This document shows positions 49,773-60,258 of a stretch of DNA of 64,000 nt, one piece after another (positions within the stretch are counted from its first letter, which is position 1; each line of letters opens with the position of its first letter). Below the pieces are notes generated by a model, which saw only the letters and a list, made by a program, of their open reading frames with translations, did not search any database and was not told where the DNA came from. Made by a program: the position numbers and the translations under genes. This DNA comes from Ancylostoma caninum. Taxonomy: Eukaryota > Nematoda > Chromadorea > Rhabditida > Ancylostomatidae. The stretch spans positions 2,541,001 to 2,605,000 of the forward strand of contig JBAJFG010000019.1 of assembly GCA_037903475.1 (NCBI GenBank), given 5' to 3'.

Positions 49773-50095
49773 AAACATTCTATAAGAAATAAAGTTTTGA
49801 AGTATGTTAGAGTAATTTTTTATGGCTTTCGTTAAAGCAATCCTCTTCTGCAGCGAAGAGCAGTGTGTTCACAGTAGTAGCTCACAAACTCCCGCTGAAG
49901 AGGGAATCGATGCTAGGAGGGGCTCTGTGATGCAGCAGCGTGACTTCAAAGTTCTCAGCTCATGTGTTCGAGCATTAGGGAGAATGAATTTTGTTTTTCA
50001 TTTATTTGTTTGTGTCCTCCAAGTTCCTACAAAGAATTTATTTATCCAGCATCCGAAAGCATCTATATACTCGTATCCAATATGAAAGTCACGCC

Positions 50096-50566
50096 TTAAA
50101 GGCAGCAGGAGCTGAAATTCTCGACTCTGAGCTGAGCTGCGGGTGGTGAAGTACAGGCTCAGCACATCATAAATGTGAAAAGAACACAGACATTGATGGC
50201 TTACCTGCAGAGAAAATGGAACATTCGTCGCGAACACGCCTGGCCGTGTTCGTGCGCGGACGAGTTTTCCCCGGCGCGAAAGCCATTGCGGCGCGTGGTT
50301 TTGGCCGAGTCACGCCATGAAACCCTGTGAATTGAATGCATTTCGTTTTCCCTTTGCGCCAAACCACGCACCGCAATGGCTTTTGCGCCGGGGAAAACTC
50401 GTCCGCGCGCGAATACGGCCAGGCGTGTTCGCGACGAATGTTCCATTTTCTCTGCAGGTAAGCCATCATTGTCTGTGTTCGTTTCACATTTATGATGTGC
50501 TGAGTCTGTACTTCATCACCCACAGCTCAGCTCGGAGTCGAGAATTTCAGCTCCTGCTGCCTTTAA
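50096..50566. mobile_element. palindromic MITE with TTAA-type ends
   Basis: 471 bp; starts TTAAAGGCAGCAGGAGCTG and ends with its exact complement. The arms (~200 bp each) pair closely, including CGGACGAGTTTTCCCCGGCG, leaving a ~50-bp centre. If TTAA is the target duplication this would be piggyBac-like; a TA or TAA target cannot be excluded. No ORF of note. Confidence 0.75.
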
Positions 50567-51184
50567 CGAACAGAAAATTTATTCATGTGTCGCTTGAAGG
50601 CCAACAAGTCAGATGTAACCTTCAGCGCAGTATCAATATAACTTCCTCATTTTCTAAGGAAAAATATGAGCAATTTCACGTAAAGCGAGAAAAATGTAAA
50701 CGAAGCCAAGTGATGACCACATGCTAGAAGACAAAAACGAGATGGCTCACACGCTGGCTAAACGCCGGAAATTGAAAAAACTAGACTAAAAATACCTCTA
50801 GACCATCTATTTGAACAGATATTACTTTATCTAAACAATACTTGCTTCGAGTACTAACAACAGTTTGCAAATAAGCGGCTTGTAGCATTTGCAGACCTTA
50901 AGACACGTATCATGCACTTTTATAGAATGGAGAAGTCAGAAGTTTGTTCACAACGCACACAGAACCTGTCTCAAAAATGGAAGGACACTGCTCATTCAAG
51001 CTTTGCAGGATCATTAGTCTACGTAATTTTTCCGAAATTCTTCACAAGAAAAAATTGCTGCACTAATAGCACAAAAACGAATATTACGTCAGATGCTACC
51101 TTCGGCGCGGTTTCATCTTCCCGTTGTTTAGAACGTCAGCCGAATGATGTGTGCCCTAGATGTCTCCTTCAACATAATGAATAG

Positions 51185-52245
51185 AAAGTTCCGAAAGCGT
51201 CCTTCTCACCTACTCCTTCTACAGTGGCAACGTGAAGACTCAGATCGACTTCGTTCTCTTACGACATCGCGATCAAAAGCTACAAGGAGGTCCAAAATCA
51301 CGGAGACACGCTAAAAGGTTCATATCTATCGTCATGACGTCCTGTGCAAAAACAGAGCAAGAACGTGCTTTAGGGCTGTTTCTGGTTCTTTTTTCACTGT
51401 TTAGGGAGGGGACTGGGACTTATTAGGCTCATCACTTTCATTCTCAAAGTTCTGAGAAGTACCTCCCTCATAATACGTTCAAAGTTCTGAGAAGTACCTC
51501 CCTCATAATACGTTTAATAATGGTGATTAGAATTGAAAAGCACCCTCAGCCCGCGTTGAATTTCGGCGTATCCGCACGAAATTCTGGATCTCATAACCAA
51601 GGCAGGTGGCCATTCACAATGACTTTAACGTTTTTCTGTTTCCCACACCTTGTATTTTTCGATGTACTGCTTAGTGTGCCTCTTGTAAAATTTTACACAT
51701 TACCACAACATGCGTGCCAAGCCTAGACAAAAAATGTAATTGGGCGGTAAAGCTAAGCTGACGGCCTAGGTTCCTGGAAGTCATAGTGTTAGCCAAAACT
51801 CGAGATAAGTCGAAAAAGGCGCATGGCGCCTTTGTCTATGTAATTTTGGACCATCCTGTAGTTACCGATGCGAAGGTTGTACTCTACGAGGCCGTGGCCA
51901 CGCAACATCGTCCGCTTATCTGCACCATGAAAATCACGGTGTGCGTCAAGAAACGTCTCTACCACGTATTTCTCGGTAACAAGACGGATGATAACTGGCA
52001 GAAGTATCTAGAAGCGAAGAAAGCAGCAAAGAAGGCTGTGGCTGCTATGAAGGCTGAGCAGTACGACGATGTTAGCAAGAAGCTAGATGAGAAAGATGGA
52101 ACGCCTCACCTGCCGACTGGCGAGGTCTCGCCAGCTGCAGGCAGAAGACATCGAAAAGTTCTACGGAGTTAACGACGAACACGGTCATCTCATATCAGAC
52201 CGCAGGAAGGCAACGAAGAGGTGGTATAACTACTTTGAGAAGATG
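51185..52245 (+). mobile_element. RTE-type non-LTR retrotransposon fragment, interrupted by a MITE
   Basis: 5' piece ~51,185-51,282 ends in KTQIDFVLLRHRDQKL. The 3' piece from 51,861 continues VTDAKVVLYEAVATQHRPLI, the C-terminal end of an RTE apurinic-type endonuclease, followed by the linker before the RT: YLEAKKAAKKAVAAMKAEQY, then RLARSRQLQAEDIEKFY, DEHGHLISDRRKATKRWYNY. The last blocks are in different frames (shift near 52,100), and the RT domain proper is absent. Dead fragment; RTE elements are a common LINE clade in nematodes and may drive SINE movement. Confidence 0.75.
51283..51858. mobile_element. CAGGGTGG-family MITE nested in the RTE fragment
   Basis: 576 bp flanked by TA (51,281-51,282 and 51,859-51,860). 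TIRs: CAAGGAGGTCCAAAATCACG and, reversed, CAGGATGGTCCAAAATTACA. Removing it with one TA joins DQKL to VTDAK and restores the LINE reading frame. Orientation is opposite to the copy in the RBR-like gene intron. It contains a 35-bp tandem duplication at about 51,446-51,515. Confidence 0.85.
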
Positions 52246-52698
52246 CAAGTCAAAAAATCAAATGCAAGGGAAAAAATTCGACAATATGGACCAGCTCAAA
52301 AAGTGACTCACAGAGTTCTATGGCTCAAAACCCAAAGATTTCTTTACAAGCGGGATCCGAAAATCATCTTATATAAATCATGGTAGTGCAACAAAATTTT
52401 CTAGAGCGCAGACGTAGGGGACTAGCACATGATCGCATGCTTCAGCCGTGAGACTCAGTTGTAGACTGTGCATCGCGAGGATGGGAAGCTGATGGGACAT
52501 TCGGCCGATGTTTCGTCATACGTACATAGACGTAGTGGAAGTCGGTGCATCCGGGATTTCGCGGCGGGACCAGTTTCTAGCGTTCTCGAGCCCTCCAGGC
52601 GAGACAGTGTTTACGACGATTTGACGATGCGTAGCAGCAATGTACGAAGCAGAGTCGCCCATGGAGGATGTATCGAAGGATTCACTCGGTGTCCTCAC

Positions 52699-52906
52699 AT
52701 GGGATATGATTCTTGCGCATCTCTCTTTGAAGTCCCTTGGAGATTATGCAGCTTGAGGATCCGTTTGTTTTTAAGAAGTACAATCAAATACACTGGATGA
52801 AGAACACAAGCTGTTGTGACATTTTCTGAAATCATTTGTGCAACTTGTTCAGTTGATCGAACTTTCCAAATATTTCCTAACTTTGTTCCATCACTTTCGA
52901 GTGCGG
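52699..52906 (-). CDS. candidate internal exon, unrecognised
   Basis: 68 complete codons between a CACTGCAG acceptor and an AT|GTGAGG donor, phase 1-in, 2-out. Encodes ALESDGTKLGNIWKVRST, EQVAQMISENVTTACVLHP and VYLIVLLKNKRILKLHNLQ. Codon-like composition and both splice sites support an exon, but no flanking exon or family was found; it abuts the minisatellite at 52,930. Confidence 0.35.
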
Positions 52907-52949
52907 CTGCAGTGATGACGGACAGATGAGCCAGGGCCCCGTAGTCCAG

Positions 52950-53265
52950 AAAAACATCATGATAGGTGTCCACGGATCGAGAAAGAGTCCGCCGTGGTCC
53001 AGTAGTGAAGAAAGCGCCAGGATACGGTCCACGGATGGAGACTGGGTCCACATGGGGCTGATTAGTGGGGAAAGCGCCGGGATACGAGTCCCACCGATGG
53101 ATCAGGTCTGCGCTGGCTCAGTAGTGGGAAGAACGCCAGGATACAGATCCACAAATGGAGGATGGGTCTGCTCTGGCCCAACAGTGGGATAAGCGCCAGG
53201 AACGGATGCACTGATGGAGAGTGGCTCACTGTGGCTCAATAGTGGGGAAAACGCTAAGATGCCCA
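52950..53265. repeat. minisatellite, ~60-bp unit, about five copies
   Basis: GCGCCAGGATACGG-like cores recur at 53,014, 53,074, 53,133, 53,193 and 53,251 (period 58-60 bp), separated by GTCCACGGATGGAGA and AGTAGTGGGGAAA-like blocks. Related in sequence to the minisatellites at 3.6 and 59.8 kb. Near 53,490-53,515 a degraded version of the shared element end (GGCGGCCAGACCCGTACTG) is visible. Confidence 0.8.
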
Positions 53266-53929
53266 TCTACCGGTGGAGCAGGGGCAAGCTATGCGCTCAT
53301 TCGTGTCTTAGTCGACCATCTCTTCTTCCTCTCTGCTGGCTGTTCATAACGGGTCCATATGCATGTAAGAAATATGACAAAAAAGAGTAGGTATTATCAG
53401 TGCATCGGAAATGAGCTTCTTCTGTAGGTGTGGGATTAAGAATTTGCAAGCAAGGCTAGGATGGCGAGAAGATTTGAAGGCCGATGTTGGCGAGGCGGCC
53501 AGACCCGTACTGTATACGCAACTCATAAGGAGAATCTCGTATTTGAGCTCAGCTAATGATTAGTTTTGCTTTTTTGCTGATTTCCAAGCATTTCAGTTTC
53601 TTTTGCACATACCTCAAGTAGCTGCTCCACCCCACTTTCTAGCGTCCCGAAGGGGCGCTAGTTACCTGATAAATGGCAATATGTTGTCGAATATGATGGT
53701 GCATATAATTGTTAATTGTTGTTTGTTAAGGAAGAAAAATAAATTGGAATGAAAAATTAAAAAAATGGCGGGAATCTCTTCCGACAACCTAATAGAATAC
53801 TGCTGTTCAAACAAACTCAAGCTGAAGTTCAACAAACTCATATCGTGGAATATAACACCAGAGAATAGACATCATGGCTCTTAGTAAAGTGTCATGGAGG
53901 TGAGATCAGCTGCCTGCACAACTCGTCAC

Positions 53930-54120
53930 CACACTTGGGGCGATGATCGCACGCGCGACGACCTTCCAACGCTGAGGAATGGAAGATCATCACCATCCAT
54001 GGCGATGCTGCGAGCACGTATGTGCGGGGCGCTGATGTCATCGCCCTGCACACCATCTAGTCGCCAAATGAGGGCGATGATCGCCATCATATGGCGACTA
54101 GATAGTGTGCAGAGCAAGAG
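53930..54120. repeat. GC-rich inverted repeats
   Basis: CTGCACACCATCTAGTCGCCA pairs with TGGCGACTAGATAGTGTGCAG (54,048-54,114) around GGCGATGATCGCC. GCGATGATCGC also occurs near 53,940. Short foldback unit without coding potential. Confidence 0.55.
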
Positions 54121-54204
54121 ACGCCGAGTGAAGTACTCGGAGCATATCTCTCTATATCTGTATCTGAGCTTACGGACTCAGGCATGTTGATGTTCGCCGC
54201 ACAG

Positions 54205-54280
54205 CACAGAACAAGCTCGAACGTGTACGACTTGTCAGAAGTACAGAGGTGCTTCTGGTGCTTCTGACGAGTCGTACTCG
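54205..54280. repeat. hairpin with arms GTACGACTTGTCAGAAG
   Basis: GTACGACTTGTCAGAAG and CTTCTGACGAGTCGTAC form an imperfect inverted repeat around ~19 bp. Lies 20 bp before a candidate exon. Confidence 0.6.
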
Positions 54281-54297
54281 TTCTACTAGTTTGTTAG

Positions 54298-54507
54298 ACA
54301 CAATCAGATTTCGACAGGAACTTAACTAAAAGCAAGCGGGACTTCGTAGAAGATGAGGTGAGCAAGGGAGTCTCCGTAGCTGGGATAACCACCCACTCCT
54401 TTGTAGATAAGAGCGAGGAAGGAAAATTGAGCGGAAGAATTTTTGTTCCATCAATTCTGTTAGGTCTGGTTGAAACAAGAGCAGAATTAAAATTTATTCT
54501 AAAATAA
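54298..54507 (+). CDS. candidate terminal exon, unrecognised (strand uncertain)
   Basis: After a TTTGTTAG acceptor, 69 codons open to TAA in phase 0: TQSDFDRNLTKSKRDFVEDE, then SFVDKSEEGKLSGRIF, LVETRAELKFILK. The hydrophilic, charged composition looks coding. The minus strand is also open over the same span (with an ATTTTAG acceptor at 54,506), so strand is not certain. Confidence 0.3.
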   Translation, partial: TQSDFDRNLTKSKRDFVEDEVSKGVSVAGITTHSFVDKSEEGKLSGRIFVPSILLGLVETRAELKFILK

Positions 54508-55499
54508 CAGTTGAAAAAGTACATAGCAGTACCCATAGTAACGTTGGTACTGAACGTACCCTGCTCAAACTTTGATTCCTGATACTACTCTCCCGCCAAC
54601 TATTAAAGAAAAATGGAGTTAATTGATTTTGGTGAGTTGTGGGGTTATCATACCAAAATCCTGCCAACAGCACTGACAACGTTCTATCCTAACCTGAGAG
54701 AGGATCGGATTTAATTGCACCAGTCCAAAGAATTTTCATCAAACGACTTCCCTGGAAGTCAATTATTTTAATTTTTGTCAGCACGGCTAGCTTCAGGAGA
54801 GCCTGCTCGTTTCAACGGATAATAAAATTACCCCGTTCATTCGGTCCCAGCAAAAAAAACTGCTTGAAAATCGGTCTTAAGCACCCTCTCAACACATTTC
54901 TTTATGTTTCTTCACATTTCTTTATGTATCTTCTTCCAAAATCAATTATTTCTAGTTTTATTTGCATTGTTAGATTCAGAAAATATTGCGCTATAAGACT
55001 AGTGACATACATTTCCGGAATCTCTTTTCGAATTTTGGCTGGAAATTTAAAAAATTATATAACGGTACCAGCGTGTTAACGTGTTCTAGGGCCATCGCAC
55101 TTGTTAAAACTTGTTAACTCCGTGTGGGCATGTCGATGTGCATTGAAAACACAAAATCAATGTTCTTCGCACAAACTTGTTTTAACTTCCTTATAATAGG
55201 TGCTTCGTAAGTTTTTCGCTAGGTCAGAATGGACTTAATTTTTCCTACTCGAACTAGTTTGTGCCGAACTCTGGTCGCAATGGTTCATGACTGTCTCACA
55301 CGCTAAAACAGCCCCGGAAGTGATGTGCGGGTACGTGAAACACGTGCATTTGATCATTTTTCATGTACGGCCCGTCCGATCACCGTGTCGATGATCACCA
55401 TACTCCTCTCCAATGCGAAGTGCCCTGAAGGTGATGTGCGAGGATCGCACTGGACAATTTACTAAGGGCCAATAACCACTTTCTCTTTTTCCTTTTTTG

Positions 55500-57640
55500 G
55501 TTGCAATTCGTATTATAATATGTCAAGCATCTTTAAGAGGTGGTCGAGTAGTGAACGATAAAACACCACACGATTCCGTGCTTGTTTCTCATTCTTTTAC
55601 GATTGGTATAGTGCAGGTGCTATTGGGAATGATTTTGCAGTACAGAGCCGTTATAGTTCCAATGACAGTAGGATCAACAAATCCATCGAAATGAATTGAC
55701 ATACTTGACATTTACATAGTTTTAGGTGCTATATATAATTGAATATGGAATGACATGGGTACATATAGAAAAGAGTCTCAGCGATCGAGTTCTCATCGAA
55801 GCCAATCTTTCGCGACTCGTCACTACGAAGAGGTGAACGCCGTGATCAACTACCAGAGATGGATGCTTCGTTCCGATTGTTCTGTCGTTGTGGGAATACA
55901 TTATGCGAGCCGCTCATTCCCTCATCTTCAGGTCGAATTTCAACGACTCCGTCCATCCCTTGAATTCTTCCGTGGAGAAGGCTATGAAGATGAGCGACAT
56001 GTCTGAACCGAGAGTTCTCCACCGTCTCTGAATAGGATGTACCACATGGGCAGTGTGCTGCCGTTAATCTAGTAGATTTCGCATACACTGGTATTGCTTC
56101 CCTTGCAAAACTTCATAGATTTTCGTGTTGAATTGCATTATGTACATATTGTAGGTCGTTGCGAAATTAATTGCCGTTTTGGGGTATGCTCATTGAACCT
56201 TTCTCTTCTGCCCAATTTGGGCAACCTCAGCTTAATTTATGTAAATGCCTGATAGCGCTTTTCCTCCTCTTTCAAATGCTGCTTGAATATTCTGGCTAGC
56301 TCTTTTCTGAGGGTTTTTGTGAAGTCGCGAACAAATCATGAGTCGACGTGATTTTCGGGTGATTATAGGGCATTCGGAAAGGAGTCGGTACTGGTGCATT
56401 CACGGACTGGAGCTGAATGGTGCGATTTTACACTATCAAGCATGCTTGATATTGATTGAAACTGGCCGCATATCAGTCCATGATCCTTCCACCAATACCG
56501 ACTGCCGGTTGAATGGGCTGTATGGTTCATGACTTCAAACTCGATTACTCTTTGTCGGATGCTTGCGGTAATCTTGCATTTGTTTTGGCTTCGAATCGCC
56601 TTCCAAATGGGCAGTGAGCTATTCGGTCGCAAATTTTTCTTCCGTCAATTTTGATCCCCAAACCAACCACGGTCGTGACCACAGGATGTTCTCTGACGAT
56701 CAAGCGTTGAGAAGAGTCGTGGAATCTAATCCGGGTCGAACCATTTGGACTTCGAGGGCAGGGATAAGGGCCCACTATGCTACAGTTTCAAAACATTTGA
56801 CTTCAATCGACATGACAAGAAAGGTGCGGAAGTGAACACCCCACGATCTGACAGATGACCAGCGTCTCACCCGCTGTGTCATCTTTCCTAACTTAATTTC
56901 TCGCCTCAAAAACTATCCATTTCTATACCGCGTAACAGCTATCAATGGAGCTCGGTTCGCACAATAAAAAGAAACGTGAATTCTTTTCGGTAGACACTTC
57001 CTCCCATCTCCAACTTTTTCTAAATCAAGTCTTCGCACTAACGAGGTTGTGTCAGGAGTGTGGTGATGCTGTAATAGTGTGATCCACTGCAGTCTTCTCC
57101 AACCTAGTCAAGCACTAACATCAGAGTGCTGGTATTGTAATTTCGAGTTGATACCACAAATCTGCTATAGATGTGGTCGGCAGTGACGAACAAAAACTGA
57201 TTTCCCCCTTTTCCACAGTAACGTTAAGCCCCACTCTCCAAAATTCACACGACAAAACTGATGTAGTAAGGCATCACTCATGGACCTCATTCCTCAGACC
57301 ATTACCCCACTGCATCTCTTTTTTCCGAGCTCCAGATGCAATCTTGCGACAGCACCAGATTGCTGATCTGGAGCATGCTGAAATCGCCTTCCAAAGTTTG
57401 CGGACCCTTGTGATCTCGGTTTTAGAAGTGGAGGCATGCAATCCTCGTAGAACTTTCAGGGAGGACCTACTGACTTGAAGGGTTGCCGAAGCGATGAAAA
57501 AAATTGTGTTTGAACCGAGTTAAAACACTTTGAACTGGTGTGTCCACTTCGTCAATTAATTTCGCAACAACCTAATATTTGTGATTGTGGATGACTGGTG
57601 GAAATAGGACATTTTACAGCGCTCTTTCTTTTCATTTTTT
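55500..57640 (+). pseudogene. duplicated 3' end of the RBR-like gene (exons 22-23), split by a mariner
   Basis: Copies of exon 22 (55,726-55,858), intron 22 and exon 23 (55,932-56,006), with flanking intron 21 and 3' UTR sequence. Exon 22 copy is 133 nt versus 137 and exon 23 copy 75 nt versus 79: two 4-nt deletions, each a frameshift. The exon 22 donor GAG|GT is mutated to GAG|AT. The 3' UTR copy continues to 56,153, is interrupted by a mariner, and resumes with ATTTGTGA and AGCGCTCTT after 57,575. Same orientation as the parent, 10.5 kb downstream. Confidence 0.8.
56154..57572 (+). mobile_element. degraded mariner inserted in the duplicated gene end
   Basis: 1,419 bp between TA dinucleotides. 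TIRs: GGTCGTTGCGAAATTAATTG and, reversed, GGTTGTTGCGAAATTAATTG. The plus strand retains transposase pieces: SDDQALRRVVESNPGRTIW near 56,690, VSKHLTSIDMTRKVRK near 56,790 and TPHDLTDDQRLTRC near 56,840. This is the mariner HTH and linker region followed by the stretch before the catalytic domain. Stops and frameshifts throughout; inactive. Confidence 0.75.
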
Positions 57641-57890
57641 CATAATTTTGAAAATTGAAAAGGCATTTCGCTGTTCCACCAGCGAGCTTATGTCATATTC
57701 CTGGGAAACAAATCAATATTCCGCTAAAAATAAGTTTTGCTCGTGGAGGGCCTCCTCTCTAGAAAAAAAACTAGTCTGTGTAAAAATGTTTTAATGTTAC
57801 GACAGAACACAGCATATAGTGTGTAGTTTATCTTTTGTCTTCATTGTTTTCTAAAAAGCTGGGACTTCCAGTCTAAGTTGAACGATTTCG

Positions 57891-58656
57891 CTAAACTCTT
57901 ATGCGACGATCCATCATTATGACGTCTACGTGAGGAACACCGGTCTTAAATGCTTCAGCGGCATCGGGTTCGTCGGCAGGCACCTAGAACCATCTGCTCT
58001 AAGCTTTTGCTAGACATGCGAAAGAGCGCTTACCTGTTTGGAACACAATACGATTTTGTCCTTTTTTAACGGACCTTTGGCCCGCACCACAGCAATATTT
58101 ATAGATTTTCCAACATCGACGAATTCCGTAACGGGAGAGACACTAAGGCACCGATCAATCAATCACTGAATCACCCAGTGCCCGAAAAATCGAAGGAGAA
58201 ACTCACGTGTACAGATCAATGTCGGTGCATCTGACCTTTACTGCAAAGCGGACTTTCGAATTGTTACTGATTTTTATATTATGCTGTCCCTGTTCGAACT
58301 CCCATAGGAGCTCCATAGGGCTTACTTCCAACTTGGCATCTGTAAATGTGAGGTAAATCAATGGATTCGCTCGAGGGAGAATTTGGACGAACTTGTTTCC
58401 CGCATATAATAGAGATTTGGTCGCCGTCATTCACAGAATCTGAGCCGTTCAAAAGAACTAACCTGGATCTTCTTCGAACTTTTTTTTAGCATCAGCATCA
58501 TCTTTCTTGTTCTCTTCTTTCTTCTCTTCATCTTTCTTCTCTTCATCTTTTTTCTCTTCCACTTTCTTTTCCTCCTGTTCTTTCTTTTCTATTTCTTTTT
58601 TCGACCCTTCTTTTTCATCTTTCTTCTTAAATTCTGCTTCTTTTGCTTCAATCTGT
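57891..58656 (-). CDS. Major Sperm Protein (MSP) domain protein with Lys/Glu-rich N-terminal region
   Basis: Minus-strand exons 58,656-58,463 (start inferred from a TACATACAG acceptor; 58,652 also possible), 58,339-58,207, 58,142-58,034 and 57,983-57,891 (TAG). All phases agree; donors GTTAGT, GTGAGT, GTAAGC. The first exon is a highly charged (K/E)n segment, repeating KKDEEKKDEE, likely a flexible or coiled region. The rest is an MSP domain: LEVSPMELLWEF, then ISNNSKVRFAVKVRCTDIDLY (family-typical SNTS..AFKVKTT), VSPVTEFVDVGKS, KDKIVLCSKQ and VPADEPDAAEAFKTG. MSP domains are immunoglobulin-like folds that in nematodes build the sperm cytoskeleton or act as VAP-like adaptors. Upstream exon(s) with the start codon were not identified. 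ATTAAA lies about 90 nt past the stop. Confidence 0.82.
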
Positions 58657-58659
58657 CTG

Positions 58660-59240
58660 TATGTACTAACCCATAAAAGAACCAAACTTCAGCTATTAGC
58701 TTTCCAAGATTTCAGGCATTGGTGCTTTTCAAGGGTGGCTAATATCCCACAACCAATTCTATTGACTGTGATGCTTGAAACATTCTAGCGGGGAGTGCAA
58801 GTAATAATTCGAAGAACAGGTTTTTCGTTGGGTACGTAGATGTTGATAAAGGCAGCATACCAGCTCGCCTTCGCATTTGAGCTATTCGTAAATTCTGGAC
58901 CTCTAAACACACTTATTCCAGCGACATACAGAAAATTTTTCGAAACGGCCCTCTAAACCGTACTGAGATGCAGTTTGTACAAGGTTGATGGTCCAACCTA
59001 GTGTGTTAGACTGTGTACCACTGTTGAACTTGTCGATCAAAGAGGTCAATACATGTTGGCCGACGCCAACACACGAGGACCACTCCGCCCAAATGGTCCG
59101 CGAAATCTGCGCGTTTGATTCCCTCACAGACAGTTTTCGTTACTTTAGATGGAGTCAGCATGGAAAGATGACAAGAATGTCCTGACATTTCCAACAAGGC
59201 ATACGAGGCACACCGAATTTTGCCTCTCGTGTTTGGTGTT
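58660..59240. other. upstream region of the MSP-domain gene, no supported exon
   Basis: Should hold the first exon and promoter of the MSP gene. A minus-strand frame near 59,006-59,160 (MLTPSKVTKTVCEGIKRADF) is open but not convincingly linked. Confidence 0.3.
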
Positions 59241-59600
59241 CGTCTTATTTCATACTAGACGGTGTACCCGGCTTCGCTCGGGAGTTTTACTACCCTCGGC
59301 TTCTCCCACCGATGCGGATTGTCAGTGGAACTAAGACATTCACTCGAAGTGCGAATCACTTCATTGGTCACCATGTTAAATAACCCCGGAAACCTTTTTA
59401 CCCCATTCGATAAGCTAATCAATAATCCCCTGAGGAAAGTAGCCTATAACCTTCGCCGGCTCATAATAGACCTATATGCAAAGTTTAGTCTAGATCGGTT
59501 GATCCTCTGTGATTTCTATTCATTATATACACACATACATACAGTGGCGGCCACATTCTTATGTAAATTTTGGGCGATCAACTTATCATGACTTATCTGT

Positions 59601-59712
<112 letters not shown>

Positions 59713-59779
59713 GAAATTCAGGGGGTGTGACCTAAGCTTACAGTGCTAAAAAATATAGAGTCCAGTGACCTCTGAAGGG

Positions 59780-60108
59780 TGCGCCGGCGCCCAGCAAGGT
59801 GGAGATCAGGAATCGGGTCCAACGGTGTGATAAGGGTGCGCCGGCGTCCAAATGTGGGGACACGCCTGGAGACGGGTCCAACGGTGTGATAAGGGTGCGC
59901 CGGCGCCCAAAAGTGGGGAAACGCCAGGAGACGGATCCAACGGGGTGATAAGGGTGTGCTGGCTTCCGCAAGTAATGTGCTGGCTCCCGCAAGTAATAGG
60001 AATAGTAATAGGAATTGCTATTATGTTTACTTTGAACGTGTAGTATTAGAGCGAAGCGAGCATCAATAGAAGTCTGGAAGTCCGACGTTAGCCACACGGC
60101 CAGACTGG
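59780..60108 (+). mobile_element. second copy of the minisatellite-bearing element
   Basis: 59,780-59,965: about three and a half copies of a ~57-bp unit (GATAAGGGTGCGCCGGCGCC, AAAAGTGGGGAAACGCC, GGAGACGGATCCAACGG). It is followed at 60,050-60,108 by GAGCGAAGCGAGCATCA, TCTGGAAGTCC and CGGCCAGACTGG then T, matching the end at 4,252-4,315. The terminal hairpin is degenerate here. Only ~80 bp separate the satellite and the end motif, versus ~470 bp in the first copy. Confidence 0.5.
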
Positions 60109-60258
60109 TAGACAAATAAATACCGAGGTTCATTCATTTTCACTGTTATGTGTGGTTCTTCCAACCGACGAAAAGTGGACCAAAACACCTGCCAATTAAG
60201 GTAAAAATGAAAATTTGCACATCTTTCCTGCATAACATGACAGGCTGAACGTCGTGAT

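Noticed and set aside
56338..56532. Plus-strand ORF inside the 56-kb mariner as a host gene
   Set aside because: Lies between matched mariner TIRs with transposase relics downstream; no independent gene evidence.
58203..58430. A separate 75-codon MSP protein starting at an internal ATG near 58,430
   Set aside because: The TTTACAG acceptor at 58,340 joins the MSP domain in phase to the Lys/Glu-rich exon, and the upstream frame before it is intronic; the conserved domain starts after the acceptor.
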